A DNA stretch of 64,000 nucleotides from Sporobolomyces roseus (Eukaryota; Basidiomycota; Microbotryomycetes; Sporidiobolales; Sporidiobolaceae): NCBI GenBank assembly GCA_016617785.1, contig JADILM010000005.1:1736001-1800000 (forward strand). The letters are read 5' to 3'. Every line of letters begins with the position of its first letter. The first letter of the stretch is position 1. Made by a program: the position numbers and the translations under genes. This document shows positions 34,830 through 47,366 of the stretch, piece after piece. The notes under the pieces were generated by a model. It was not told the DNA's origin, ran no database searches, and was given only the letters and a program-made list of their open reading frames with translations.

Positions 34830-37406
34830 ATGTCGGGTATCATGACTCCTATCACAGGGGAGAACAAGAAGAGAACTTGTTACTTCTTCGACTCTGGTCA
34901 GTCCTTTCCCCCTCTTCTATTGATCAAACTCTCTCGCTCCTTCTACACCACCACTGACTCCCATTCGACTGCTTGATAGATATTGGAAACTATCGTGAGT
35001 CACTAGAACCTTTCCTCCTACATCTAGTTGCGAGTTCGAGACTAATGAACCTTGCCCTCTCCCTTGTTTGTAGATTACGGTCCATCGCATTACATGAAGC
35101 CTCATCGAATTCGTATGACTCATTCACTCGTGATGAACTACGGCCTCTACAAAAAGATGGAAATCTTCGTTCGTTCCCGCCTTTCCTTCTCCCTCCCCAA
35201 AATTCAAATCGCTGACTGCAAAGAGAGATGTGTTTGATAGCGAGCGAAACCTGCGACTAGGAAAGAAATGGCTCAGTTCCATACTGATGAATACGTCGAT
35301 TTCTTGTCGAGAGTAACACCAGATTTGGTTGAAGCTGCGGCAGAGGGGAATGGTGGGAATAAAACAGCTGGATTAGCTAGGGAAATGGGTCGATGTGAGT
35401 AAACCCTTTCTCCATAGCGTGTGGTAAAAGACAAGCTGACGGTAAGGGAGTGTGCAGTCAACGTTGGAGATGATTGTCCTGTTTTCGATGGATTGTTCGA
35501 GTATTGTTCGATTTCCGCTGGTGGATCAATGGGTGAGTTCGAGCGAACATTTTTTTCTAGCACTACGTTACTGATGAAGTGGGCGGTACCACTCTCACTC
35601 AGAGGGAGCTGCTCGACTATCCCGAGACAAATGCGACATCGCAATTAATTGGGCGGGTGGACTTCATCACGCGAAGAAAGCTGAAGCGAGTGGTTTCTGC
35701 TACATCAACGGTGCGTCTCATCGTCTCCACTGATCGGTGCAACACAGACCTGATCACGAACGTATCCATCGCACAGATATCGTTCTCGGTATTCTCGAAC
35801 TCTTACGCTATCACCCTCGAGTGCTCTACGTCGACATCGACGTTCACCACGGAGATGGAGTTGAAGAAGCTTTCTACACGACCGATCGAGTCATGACTTG
35901 TTCTTTCCACAAATACGGTGAATTCTTCCCTGGTACTGGAGACATCAAAGATATTGGATTCGGAAAGGGAAGGAATTACTCGGTCAACTTCCCACTGAGG
36001 GATGGAATCACTGATGAAGCTTACAAGAGCGTCTTTGAACCTGTGAGTTACGATGCTTCTTCCTTGTTCAAGCAGTTTTCGCAGAACTCATGTTTCGAGG
36101 TTTGATAGGTCATTCAACAAATCATGGACTGGTATCGACCATCAGCAGTCGTCCTACAGTGTGGAGGTGATTCGCTCTCGGGTGATCGATTAGGTACTCT
36201 CAACTTGTCAATGCGAGGTCAGTTCTTTCACTCTCGTCTCATTCTCCTTCGAATGCTCACGAGGGTCGATTCGCACTGCAGGTCACGCCAATTGCGTTCA
36301 ATTCATCAAGTCTTTCGGTTTACCACTACTGGTTCTCGGAGGAGGAGGATACACGATCCGAAACGTTGCAAGAACTTGGGCTTTCGAGACTGGTCTTGCT
36401 GCGGGAATGGAATTAGGAGCCAGTACGTCTCTTCACCTCAGCCTCTCTCAATGATCCGGCTGACGATATGAATTCAACGCACAGATATCCCGATGAATGA
36501 ATACTACGAGTACTTTGGACCGACTTATCGATTAGACGTTCCTCAATCGAACGCGGACGATCTCAACACTCGAGAGTACCTCGAAAAGATCAAGACCCAA
36601 GTGTTGGAGAACTTGAGACAGACTGGAGGTGGTCACGCTCCATCGGTACAGATGCAAGGTGAGGCTTCGACTTGAACCGGGAAATTCAACTTCGAAAACA
36701 TTCGGGAGCTAATTTCTCTCGTTCGGTTCTTTCACAGCTATTCCGAGAACTGCGATGGATGAGGATGATGATCTTGATGAGGATAACCGAGATCCTAACG
36801 TCCGAAGACATCGTGAGTCCATCTCTCGGGAGTTTCAGTTTGGAGTACTTTTGAAACTGAATTCCAACGATGGATTTCGCAGAACACGATTCCGACAAAC
36901 GTATTCAACGAGACGACGAATACTCTGATTCGGAAGACGAAGGAGACGCAGGTCGTCGGGATCGTCAATCTCACCGTCAATCCTCGAAATCAAAATCGAA
37001 ATCCCCCTTCGTCCCCACCACTTCTATTCCCCTCGCTTCTTCCTCCGCTTCCGCTACTGCACCTACGTCTGCTCCAGTCGCAACAGATACTGCTCCTCTT
37101 CCTTCAAACGTCACTTGCGGCGCAGAAGAACCTTTACCTCCACCAACAACTTCGACTTCGACTTCGACGACAACTGGAGTACCGAACGCAGAATCAGCTC
37201 CAATCGATGCAGCACTCGCTGAAACTGCTCCTCAAGCTGAGATCAATGCGGGATTGATCGCGGATCCCGAAGCACCTCCACAGCAGCCAACTACGACGGA
37301 TGCGCCGATGGAAGACGTTCAGGTGGAGATGCCAGTACAGGGTACTAGTGCAGATCGAATGACTGCTCAAGGACCGGAGAACGGGGAGGGACAGGAACGT
37401 CGCTAG
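34830..37406 (+). CDS. RPD3: class I histone deacetylase, RPD3 type
   Basis: The zinc-dependent catalytic subunit of Rpd3/Sin3-type corepressor complexes. The start at 34830 gives [20 protein letters not shown], then [19 protein letters not shown], assembled across a 15-nt microexon (34980-34994). Active-site blocks are all present: [20 protein letters not shown] (two His), [20 protein letters not shown] (zinc Asp and His), [27 protein letters not shown] (zinc Asp) and [20 protein letters not shown] (transition-state Tyr). After [20 protein letters not shown] comes a long disordered tail: acidic [13 protein letters not shown], Ser/Lys-rich [11 protein letters not shown], then Pro/Thr/Ala-rich to the stop at 37406. 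About 640 residues in ten or more exons; longer than yeast Rpd3 because of the tail. The next gene, UTP5, starts only 228 bp downstream. Confidence 0.95.
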
Positions 37407-37633
37407 ATTCGAGATCTTCTGTACTTTATACTTCTTTCTTTTGCAATTCTTTTTGCCGATCTTTTACTGCAGACCTCTGAGTACAGCTTGAACGATTCGC
37501 CTGCTGCTCTCTCGGACTCTAGCAAAAATAGTTGAGAGATTCGAATTTTCCAGCGGAAAAAAATTGGAGCTTGAGGAAGATTTGGTTGAACCTCTCAAAC
37601 ACACCACATTATACAGCCAAGAACCCCTTCAGT

Positions 37634-40435
37634 ATGGGCAAAAAGGCACCCAAGTCCACACCACGCACGACTGCGATCAACCCAGCTACTGTGGCTTCAG
37701 TTTCGACTTTATTCTCTCCTTCGACTTCAACTTCCTCCAACTTTTACTACGCACACCTCCACTGCGCGCCAGATGCTCACACTTTGAGGGTATACGAAGT
37801 GGAATCGGGCAAATGCGTATCTCGCTGGGCTAGCAATGGATCAGGAGAAGAAGGAGCTGGAGAAGAAGAGGAATTGAGAGTTAGATCAATCGAATGGTGT
37901 TGGTTACCAGCTCCTATCGTCAATGGTGGAGTAGAGAGCACATTGGAAGATGGCAAGAGAGGCAAGAAACGGAGAAAGAGCGATGGTGGATCAGCTGCAG
38001 TCGAATCTCCCCTCAAACCTACTTCGACCTCTTCGCAACCTCAAGCTAAACTCACTATCGCACTCGGACTCGAGAATGGTTCAATCTTACTGTGGGACCC
38101 TAGAGGAGTCGCCCCTTCAAAAACCCTTCACCACCCTACCTCGAATTCTCCAGTTACTTCCCTCGCTTTCCCCGTTTCCTCTTCCTTCGCTCAAGATGGA
38201 CACCTATGGAGTGCTCATCAAGACGGCTCAGTCAGACTGTGGGATCTCGCATCATCGACTTTGGTTGGAAAGGTCAGCGGTTTGACAGAGGAGAAGAGAT
38301 GGGACGATTTATTGGTTCGATACGATGAGGCAGCAGAGGATTCGAAACGAACGGCACAAATCGTTCTCTCCCATCTGTCCCTTCATGTTTACTCGGTGCA
38401 AGTCGGTTCATTGAAGAAGGACAAGGTTAAGGACATGAAATCGACTGAAATCGGTCGATGTACCGGTCATGTCGAACCTGCTCGAATTCGATGGACTGGC
38501 GAATCTTCTTCCTCCTCTTCCTCCACTCCTTCCGACAAACTTTCATTCCTCTCCTACACTCCCACCGATCGATTCGTTCAAATCTGGTCCATCCCTTCAA
38601 CTCCCTCTTCTTCTTCATCGAACGGTTCCCTCGTCGCCCGTCTCGCTCTCGACAGCGGTGTTTCCTCCGCTTCCATCTCTCCCCTATCCTCCGACTCCCA
38701 GATCCTCGCAGCGATCGATACCACAACCGGTTCAGTGTCCATCGCTTCCCTTCCCCTTTCTTTCCCTCCCCCATCTCCCTCGAAAAAGGGAAAGAAGAAC
38801 GCTGCCAATTCAGTTGTCGCCCTCGAAACTGTTTCGGAAATCACTTCGATCGGTTCGAAAGGAGAGTCAGGCGTTTCAGAAGTCGCTTTCAGAGAAGGAC
38901 AAGATGGAAAAGCTGTTGTTTGCAGAGGTGGTGTCAAACCCGTCTTTGAAGTTATCGTGAGTGTGATTCGCTCACTTCCAACTCTACAACTGCAGTACTG
39001 AGTCCCAAGTACTTCATTAGGCTTACCGAGATGAGGAGGGATCCGTTGTCAAGAAGATCGAACTCAGTCGATCAGCGAACGGCACTCTATTAGTTGGCGC
39101 TGCTGCTGAAGCTTCATCAAGCGTTGTAAGTATACGCTCCGTTGTATCAATCAGACTTCGAGACTGACGAGAACCCTTCTGATAGCCTCAACCGAGTCGT
39201 TACTCTGAACACTCTTCTTCTGCCGTCGCCGCTTCCTCTGCCGCTCCTGACGCACCCGCTGATTCAGACGAAGAAGAAGCTGTCAACGCTGGCGAGCTCG
39301 ATGTCGACATGGCCGAGCCTACTCTCGCAGACCGACTGAAAGCCTTGAACGTCTCCCAAAAGAAGGAACGACGAAAAGCCGCTTTAGCCGCCAAGAAATC
39401 ATCAATCGGAGCAGACGACATCGAAGTTGCTTCAGAGTCCTCTGGATCAGAAGAAATCGATTCGGAAGATGACGAGGAGGATTCGGATGGAGAAGGTGTT
39501 TCCCGAGTACCCGCTACCACTCTCACTACTACCTTAGTTCAAGCACTTCACTCCTCCGACGCACCACTACTCGAATCTTGTTTGACTCATTCAAACCCTA
39601 CCCTCGTGAGATCTACCGTCAAGAGGTTACCTTCTGGATCTATCGTGTTGAGTTTGTTGGAGGCGTTGGTGGAACGATTGGGGAAAGAGAAGAGAGGCAA
39701 AGAAGGAATGGCGAGTGTCAAAAGGGCGAGAGCTCTCGTTGGGTGGTTGAGGGAAACTTTGATCGTTCACGTTGGGTTCCTCGTTACTGTACGTTTTTGC
39801 TCTCCTTTTTCGCTCTCTTCGAACTTGAACTGACTCACAAGCTTTTCTTTTCATTAGATTCCTTCGCTCGTCAACCGACTCGCATCCCTACACGCTTCCC
39901 TCTCGCAGCGACTTGCGCTTCAACCCGCTCTCTTAGCTCTCAACGGTCGATTAGAATTGGTCATGTCCCAAATCGACATGCGACAAGACCGACCTACACC
40001 CTCTTCCAACCTCCCCTCATCAAAGGGTAAGAAGGCTACGAAAGCGAGGAAGTACGTCGAAGGTGAAAGTGACGATGAGGAGGAGAGTGGAGATGAGGGT
40101 GAAATCGAGGATGTTATTCTTGGACCGGGAGGAGCGGGGGATTTGGACGAGTTCGATGAGGATGACGATCTGGATAGTGCGTTCGAGGATGAGGAGGATG
40201 GTCAAGGTACTGCTAAACCTAGACGGAAGGTGAGCATCTTCAACTTTTTCTCTCGCTTTCCGAACCTTTGACTGATCCTCGCTGTTTCCGATCATAGGTC
40301 AACGGCGTTTCTTCCTTGTTAGATCTGGAAGCGTCAGAAGATGAGGACTTTGACGAGGATGAGGTTGACGAGGAGGATTTCGAGGGAATCGATTCGGAGG
40401 ATGAAGCTGATTTGGACGGAGAGGAGAGCGAGTGA
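37634..40435 (+). CDS. UTP5: U3 snoRNP component UTP5/WDR43
   Basis: A t-UTP subcomplex subunit of the small-subunit processome needed for pre-rRNA transcription and early 18S processing in the nucleolus. The start at 37634 gives MGKKAPKSTPRTTAINPATV. The first half forms WD40 repeats, for example LTIALGLENGSILLWDPRGV, GHLWSAHQDGSVRLWDLASS and LSYTPTDRFVQIWSIPS. The second half has the Utp12 helical domain: RVPATTLTTTLVQALHSSDA, then PLLESCLTHSNPTLVRSTVK, then IPSLVNRLASLHASLSQRLA across an intron. The C-terminus is strongly acidic (GAGDLDEFDEDDDLDSAFED and a last exon rich in Asp/Glu), usual for UTPs. About 850 residues, five or six exons. WDR43/UTP5 is favoured over other Utp12-domain proteins by the two-part organisation and the acidic tail. 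Confidence 0.85.
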
Positions 40436-40954
40436 AAGGAGGGACTTTAAATCTATAGATTCATATTGTGCTACGTGTCTCTTGTCTCATAAAACTAGTC
40501 ACACACCCACTCTGCAACTTATCGTTCAATCATTGGAAGACGCATTCAAAGTTGCGAAAGGCTGAAAAGAAAACATCTCAACTTTCGCTCCTCTTCGATT
40601 GAGCTTCCCTCAATTTCATGAGAGATAGCTAGAGTCGTCTCGATGACTCCAAGCAGGTCAAAACTCGTCAAGGAAGAGTGAGAAGAGAGGAAAAGAGGTT
40701 TTAGTTGCGAACAAAGCTGTGCCAAATTTCACTGAGAGAGAAAGATCCAAAGATCAACAAGTTCGGCTCTCACTCAAATCAAAGTCATCTAGCTTAGGTG
40801 AGCAGCCTTTCATAGCTCTCAGATACTCCTCAGAAGCTCACTAGACTTGTCCTATAGCTCTCAGCTCTCCTGACAAACTTTCCTCTCCTCCTCCAAAATC
40901 TCATCAACTTCCAACTTTGCACTCTCCCCCCCCCCTCAATCCTATTCAGCAACC
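40436..40954. other. intergenic upstream of the GYF gene
   Basis: UTP5 3' flank and GYF-gene promoter. A C-rich run (about 40927-40937) and pyrimidine-rich sequence lead up to the ATG at 40955. No gene recognised. Confidence 0.45.
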
Positions 40955-43900
40955 ATGTCATTCGGTGGACCAGGATCAGCATTCAGCTTTGCAGCCCCAA
41001 CTCGCCCTTCCCGTAGAGTAGGCAGTTACTCTAGTTCAGTTGGAGGAGGAAACTCGAGTTCAACCGCCACTTCTCCCTCTACGCACACTGGACCGGCACC
41101 CGTAGATCCACCTGCGAACCCTTCTCATGGATCTTGGTCAAACGCGGCAGCTTCCCCTCGTCAACGTGAAGATTCTGCAAACAGTGGAGATTCTGGTCCT
41201 CGTTCATTCTCCTCAATCTTGTCCCCTTCCTTGACTGCGAATGGTATCAATGGCGATGGAGATTATACGAATGGTGGAGGAGGAGGAGGAGGTTATGGAG
41301 GAGGAAGCAAGGGAGGAGCGAAACCTTTCGTTTATTCCAGGGATTTCTTACTCAGTCTTTACGATGATGAAAAGGCAAGGAAGAGACCTCTCGAATTGGC
41401 TGTACATGAGATGGCTACGAGGGATTTGTCGACAAGTGACGAGGCAGAGTACAAACCTTGGGCTTTGCAGGATTATCGCGATGGGGAGAAAGATGTGAGT
41501 CTCGCTATCCCTCTCCCTGCCTTGCCTCATTAGCTGACCAGAAATTGTGCATATTCAGCTCTTCTCTACCTCGATCCATCCCGCCAATGCTCGCCCTTCT
41601 CGTATGAACCGAAATGAGTCGCCTGCACCTTCGAACAACGGAGGAGGAGCTTCGAACGGTACTCTCGATCTCTCGACTCTCGGTACCCTCCCTCGTGACC
41701 GGGATCGTGCTCTCGGCTCACCCAGTATCCGATCCCCTAGCATTCCCAGCGCTGAGATTGGATCAGGAAGAGAACGCCGTACGAGGGAGAGGAGTGCTGG
41801 ACCCAGTTCAATGGGAATTATGGGAGGAGTACTCGGTGGAATCGCACCTGTCGCGAACGCTTCGAGTAAGAAGAAGGATGGGGAGGCGAGCAAGGAGGTT
41901 TGGCAAGGTGGAAGGTGGAGGAGAGGTCAAGTTCAGGAACCAGAGGAACCCGTTGAGAACAAGGTGAGTTTCTGACTCGACGTTCAGATCTGGTGCCTTC
42001 GACCTGACATGGTCTTTCAGGACTCACAGCGTACCTCTGCTTTCGGATCACGTCGTTTCCCTCTTCCCGAGGACGGCAAATCCGGAGACAAGGACGACGA
42101 CGATTCAGTTCCCGATTCGTGGGAGGAATCGACGAAGGACGAATCGGCGCCTACTGGGTCTGCTGGATTGAACGGATCTTCTCTCGACTCTCCCACTTCC
42201 GCCGAAGCAGATCTCACCGCCAGTGTTCTCGGTTCACTCGCACTCGATTCGGATCCTCTCGAAGATAGTCTCCTCTCGAACAAACCTCTCGCCGCTTCCG
42301 GTACCGCCACTCCTTCTCGATCCGCTGCTCCTCCCGGTCTCTCCTCGATTCCTCCCGCCGAAGTCAACTGGCAATACCGAGATCCTTCCGGAGTCGTTCA
42401 AGGTCCCTTCGCAGCCTCGATGATGCACGATTGGTACCGACAACAGTTCTTCCAACCCGATCTACGAGTCAAGCGTGTCAACGACCTCGACTTTGAAACT
42501 CTCGCCGATTTGATTCGTCGAACTGGAGACAGCGATAAGCCTTTCCTCGCTCCTAAACCCTCCCTGATCAATACTGCACCTGGATCCGCATTCTCCTCAG
42601 CACCCGGTACTCCTCAGCTTTCTTCGGCATGGGGTGCTCCTCGCGCTCAAACCCCTCTCGAACAAATCACCGGATCAATCGGTCAAAGTCGATTCGGTGC
42701 AGCTGGAGGAGCCACTTCTTCGTTTTATGAACCTTTCGGAAGTAACGCTGGAAGTCCCTCGGTTCAATCGCAGTCGATTCCTCAGCTTCTCGGAGGAGGT
42801 CGTGCTGTCAACACTCCAGGAGGAACCGCTCTCGATCCTTGGGGAGCTCCTCTTCCCGCTGCCACTTCTCCCGCTCTTCAACAACTCTTCGGTCACCAGC
42901 AACAACATTCACACGCTGCTCAATCTCCTCTCCTCCAACACAACGTCCCCTCTTCTATCGACGTTCTCCGTCAACTTCAGCAGCAGGCTCAACAAGCTCA
43001 ATCTCCTTCCTTCGCTCCTCAGTACGGCGGACAACTTCCTCGAACCGACGTCTTCGGTCACCCTTCCCCTCTTCCTACTCCTTCTTACTTTGATCCTCGT
43101 CAACTCGCTCAACATGGTTCTCCCGCTCAACAACCTGCTTGGATGGGTCAGCAGCAACAAGCTCCTCAGCATCGACAGTTCCAGCAATCTCAACCTCAGC
43201 AGCACGCTCAGCAACAACCTTGGTCAAACATTGGATCTCCCGCTCAACCATCTCAACCTCAAGCGAATCCTTCTCCTATCGGTCCTCCCGCTCCTTCTCA
43301 AGCTCAAGTCGCTCCTCCCGCTCAACAACGACCAGAGCCCAAGGTTGAGGTTACTGAGACTGTGGTAGTCGATTCTACCCCTCAAGCTCAACCTGAAGTT
43401 GTCGCTATCGTCGAGGAAGTTTCGATCTCCCAACCTGAACCCGTTCAAGAGCAAGTTCAACCTACGCCTTCCGCTGTGAAGAAGAGCAAGGCGAAGGAAG
43501 CCAAGGCCGCCGCTGCTCTCGCCGCCGCCGCCTCGAGCGTTCTCGAATCGACCCCGTCCTCCTCTTCTCAACCCGAACAATCGACTCCTTCCTCTCCTTC
43601 CCTCGAATCTCCTTCCATCTCTTCGAAAGCTCCCGCATCAGCTCCTTGGGCGAAAGATGAATCGATCTCTCCCGTCGCGACTGGAACTACTCCTTCTCTC
43701 TCCCTTCGCGAAATTCAACAAATCGAAGCTCGTGAAGCCGACAAACGAAAGGCCGCCGCTCGTATCCAAGCCACTCAAGCCAGTATCCAAGCTGCTCAAC
43801 GTGCTGCCGCTGCCGAAGCTGCAACTGCCGCTGAACAACTTCCTTCTTCGGCAAATTGGGCTGCTGGACCTGCTCAAGTACCAGCAACAAAGGCCGTTCC

Positions 43901-44897
43901 CGCTCCTTGGACGAAACCTGCCACTCCTACGACTACGAAGAACAATGGAAAGACGTTGAAGGAGATTCAGGAGGAAGAAGAGAAGAGGAAGAAGGCTCAA
44001 GTCGCCGCTCAACAACAGGCTCAAGGAGGTGCTGCTTTCGTTGGAAAGGGTTACGCTGGAAGTGTACAAACTGCTAACAAGGTGAGTCGATCGATGCAGT
44101 ATCAGTTCTCTTTTGACGCAACTAATCCAAAAAATCCACTCACAGGCTAATCCCTCGGCTCCTTGGACCACTGTCGCTGTCAAACCTGCTGTCGTTCACT
44201 CTGCTCCCACCTCGAAACCCGTCATCCCAGGTCTCCCTTCTGCTGGATCAGTCGTTCAAGCCGCTGTTCGCCCTACTCCCACTACCGCTCCTTCTGCCAC
44301 CTCGAAACCCTCTGCCACTCCTGCTGCCGTGCGACCCACTCCTGTCTCTACTCCTTCCGCTTCCGTTATCGTATCGAAACCTTCCGTGATCCGCTCGATC
44401 AACGTCAATGGTACTTCCTCCGCTTCTTCTGCTCAAGTTTACGACGCCGAGAACCCTCCTCCTCCTTCTGCCGAGTTCGTCGCTTGGATTCGTCAAGCTC
44501 TCAAGGGATTACAAGTACCTAGTAAGCTCTTACTTCTCTCGATGTCGCTTTGATCGATAAGTTGACCTTTCTCTTTCTTTTCTTTGCAGTGGAGGAATTC
44601 ATTCAAGTACTTCTCTCTTTCCCTCTCGACGCATCCTCCGACGTTCTCGAGATCATTTCCGATTCAGTCTACGCCAACTCTTCAACTCTCGATGGTCGAC
44701 GATTCGCCAACGATTACGCCGCTCGACGAAAGAACGATGTTGCAGTTCGATACCCTCAAATCTTTGCAAAGGGTAAACTCGGGGCTAGTAAAGGACCAGT
44801 CAGTATGGCACAAGCGTTGGCTCAACCTCAACAAGGGAAACCTGCGGAGTGGAGTGTCAAGGTTAGTGGTGGAAAGAAGAAGAAGGGATCAAAGTAG
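40955..44897 (+). CDS. GYF-domain protein (SMY2/GIGYF-like)
   Basis: A large adaptor (about 1,230 residues, five exons) that binds proline-rich PPGL/PPGF-type ligands and is linked in its family to translational repression and mRNA decay. The start at 40955 gives MSFGGPGSAFSFAAPTRPSR. The GYF domain is clear at 42370-42500: VNWQYRDPSGVVQGPFAASM, then MHDWYRQQFFQPDLRVKR. Upstream, FVYSRDFLLSLYD (41324-41362) matches the YX4L-hydrophobic eIF4E-family binding motif of GIGYF proteins. The middle is Gln/Pro/Ser-rich, then comes a helical Ala/Arg/Lys/Glu region with SLREIQQIEAREADKRKAAA and KTLKEIQEEEEKRKKAQVAA. The C-terminus has a conserved helical block (FVAWIRQALKGLQ; FIQVLLSFPLDASSDVLEI) ending in VSGGKKKKGSK. 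Such repeated LREIQ/LKEIQ helices recur in fungal GYF proteins. Confidence 0.88.
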
Positions 44898-45141
44898 TGT
44901 TTTTTGAACTTTGATTTTTTGGATCGCACAAAAAAGCTACTACTCGCCATATCGGCAATTGACTTGCCTTACTCTCACTTACTGTCTCGCTCAATTCGAG
45001 AGTGTTCGCTGTGAGTGAGAGTGACAGCGAGGTTGAACAGAATCAAGCGAAACTTCTCGCTCGCTTCTTTCCTTCCTTCCTCTCACTTCTTCACCCCAAC
45101 TCGCTTCGCTTGCCTCGCGTTCAATCTTATTCACTGCTCGA

Positions 45142-46509
45142 ATGGATCTCTCCAAAGGAGGACTCGCTGGTACCCCTCGTCCCAAATCCAAATCAACTGC
45201 TTCGAATTCTCGCTCTCGTCGCTCAAGCAGTCCTGTCTCTCGCGTCTCGAGACCTGATTCCACCTCTTCTTCAACTTCTACCAGATCCATGAAGAGGAAG
45301 AGCGAGGCGATCTTGAACGATGGAGACGAAAGCGAGATGGGAAACGATCAATTCAACAAGAAACCGAAATCGAAGATTGCTAGTCTCCAAGTACGCTCGA
45401 ACGCTTTCAAACCCCAGATGCACACCGCCACTTCGAGTGTACGCAACTCGAACGAAGACGATGAAGAGAACGAACGAGATGAGATGCCGCCTCCTTCGCG
45501 ATTCCATTCTTCCTCTCACTCTCGTTTGTACAAACAACACACTCAGAACGCTACTTTCGAACACACCTTCAGCTACGACATGACTTCTCATCCTTCACAC
45601 AACACGATCCACGACGCTTATTACGATAAACCTCGCGATGATTTCGATCCGCTTCCTTCGAATGCCGCTCAACAGCAACAGAACGATATCGTAATCGAAG
45701 ATACTCAGGAGAGTGCTCCCGAACATTGGGGAACTCAGGACGAATCCGATGGAATTCGAAGGGTCACTTTCGTAGAGGAAGGAGACGAAGAGCAGAAATC
45801 GAACACTTACGATGAGTCGGTAAGCACAGTTTCTCACTCTCTTGAGCAACGGCTTACTGACTGTCCTAGAATCTCTCAAGTCTGATCACGTCATCAACGA
45901 GGAAGAGAGTCAGCGAATGGATCAACAAGCTTCATCCTCCTCATCTCCCCTTCTCGACCTTTACGCTCCTCAAAACGAGGATCTCGACGACAAGAACGAT
46001 ACGCCAGAACACACTTCACCCGTCGCTAATGAGCGTCGCTCGAAGTCACCCGAACTCTCAGCTGAAGCTCGCGAAGCCCAAGCTATCGAACAACTTAACT
46101 CCGTTTCAACTCTCTTCCCTGGTCCGAACCCTTTCCTCCAATACGCCAAAGCTCTCGCCCGTTCGAAAGGTCGCCTCACCAATGAAGGATCGGGAATGAC
46201 TACGGATGAGTTGATTGAGAAGTCTAGGAACGATGGTGTAGAGTTGTCGAATCGACTTTCCGGGATTCTCGAAAAGACTAATAATCTCTTCTGGTGAGTC
46301 CCCTTCTTCACTCTTTCGATCTGTGGAGAGACTTAGTGTGGCTCTTCTCGTGCAGTCGAATCGGTGCTCGTCAAGCTGGAGTTCGCGCAAAGCTTGAGGC
46401 GCATTCGGAGAAGCTCGCTGAGGAGGATAAACAGATTGAAGAGACGAAGAAGAGGCTCGGGGATTGGAGTGGACAGCTTTTGAAGGAAGGAGGAAAAGAT
46501 AGCACTTGA
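45142..46509 (+). CDS. hypothetical Ser-rich protein with C-terminal coiled coil
   Basis: About 410 residues in three exons. The start at 45142 gives MDLSKGGLAGTPRPKSKSTA, a basic Ser/Arg-rich head (SRSRRSSSPVSR), then polar sequence with RRVTFVEEGDEEQ. The first intron (donor GTAAGC near 45820) must end at TCTCAAG near 45890, not at the more obvious CCTAG, to give SDHVINEEESQRMDQQASSS. An ordered helical region follows: LFPGPNPFLQYAKALARSKG and TDELIEKSRNDGVELSNRLS. The last exon is a short coiled coil (RAKLEAHSEKLAEEDKQIEE). Organisation resembles small kinetochore or spindle-associated proteins, but no family is recognised and that remains a guess. Confidence 0.65.
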
Positions 46510-47366
46510 GTGATTTGAATAGTGAGAAAGGAAAGGAAAGAAACGCTTTGACGCTTGAAAACACGAAACATCGATTAGTGACAGCTTGATCCTTCCCGAG
46601 AGTGATGGTATCCTCTCCCGTGCGACTCACACATTAGCCTTCTCTCTGGAAGGCCTTTCGTTCGTTTCGCGATTTCGACGAAACTGAGCTATGATAAACT
46701 AGGAATTCATCTTTTGACCTCTCGGTCTCGATTAAAAACGCCCGCTACAACTCGGCACGCACGCTACACTTCGGCACGAGTCATCGTTACCATTCCTACT
46801 CGCTCTTCGACTCACCATCGAGAGAGGAGTACCGAAATGCGAGACCTTCTCACTAAGTCCTATTACCGACGTTCCGATAAATCCTGTCGGAATTGACCAA
46901 TAGATTGCAACAAAGTCTTTTGTCAGCAGCGTCGATCTACGAGAGATGTTAAAACTCGGGCAGAACGATCTCGTGGAGAATTGGGTCAAGGGGGTAGACA
47001 AGGGGGTTCAAGGGGTTCGTATCGGAAGTGAATCGTTGACGAAGCGAGGCAAGCTCATGAACGCTTGAAGGTAGAATCGCAGGATGCTTGAGACGAGAGC
47101 GTGAACCGATGAAGCATTGCGGGAACCACCGAACTCTTGCGAATTGACGATTTCTAAAGTCCTTTTGTTCCCGACACTCCGCGAAGCGTTTTCGTTTTCG
47201 CTTCGGTTTGTCGAGCGAGTTCGGACATTGATCCCGAAGGAGAATGGAATGCTATCTTCCATAGTGATCATCTCTCTCGGTAGCTGCAGATCTGGGGAAA
47301 TCAAACCCAACTTTACCTCGCCAAAGCTTTTCTCACTTCCAAACACACTCAGCAGTCATCAGATGA
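46510..47366. other. 857-bp intergenic region
   Basis: It lies between two plus-strand hypothetical genes. Short frames on both strands show no family signal, and no tRNA-like A/B boxes were seen. It is presumably UTRs and the promoter of the gene at 47367. Confidence 0.4.

Noticed and set aside
4747..37406. Idea that SGF11, TAF4, AGO1, a ubiquitin protease and RPD3 form a chromatin gene cluster
   Set aside because: They are spread over 33 kb with unrelated genes between them. The protease is USP36-like, not the SAGA enzyme Ubp8, so proximity looks accidental.
42634..43368. Second long frame of 244 codons within the GYF gene
   Set aside because: Leu/Ser-rich composition is produced by the Gln/Pro-rich frame read out of phase; it is a shadow.
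45842..45890. Acceptor CCTAG near 45870 for the first intron of the hypothetical gene at 45142
   Set aside because: It puts the next exon into a frame that ends in TGA at about 46200 and breaks the helical region. The later TCTCAAG acceptor keeps frame.
46510..47366. Search for tRNA or other small RNA genes in the longest gene-free stretches
   Set aside because: No paired A-box and B-box with cloverleaf potential was seen by eye here or in the other gaps; a tRNAscan-SE or Infernal run would be decisive.
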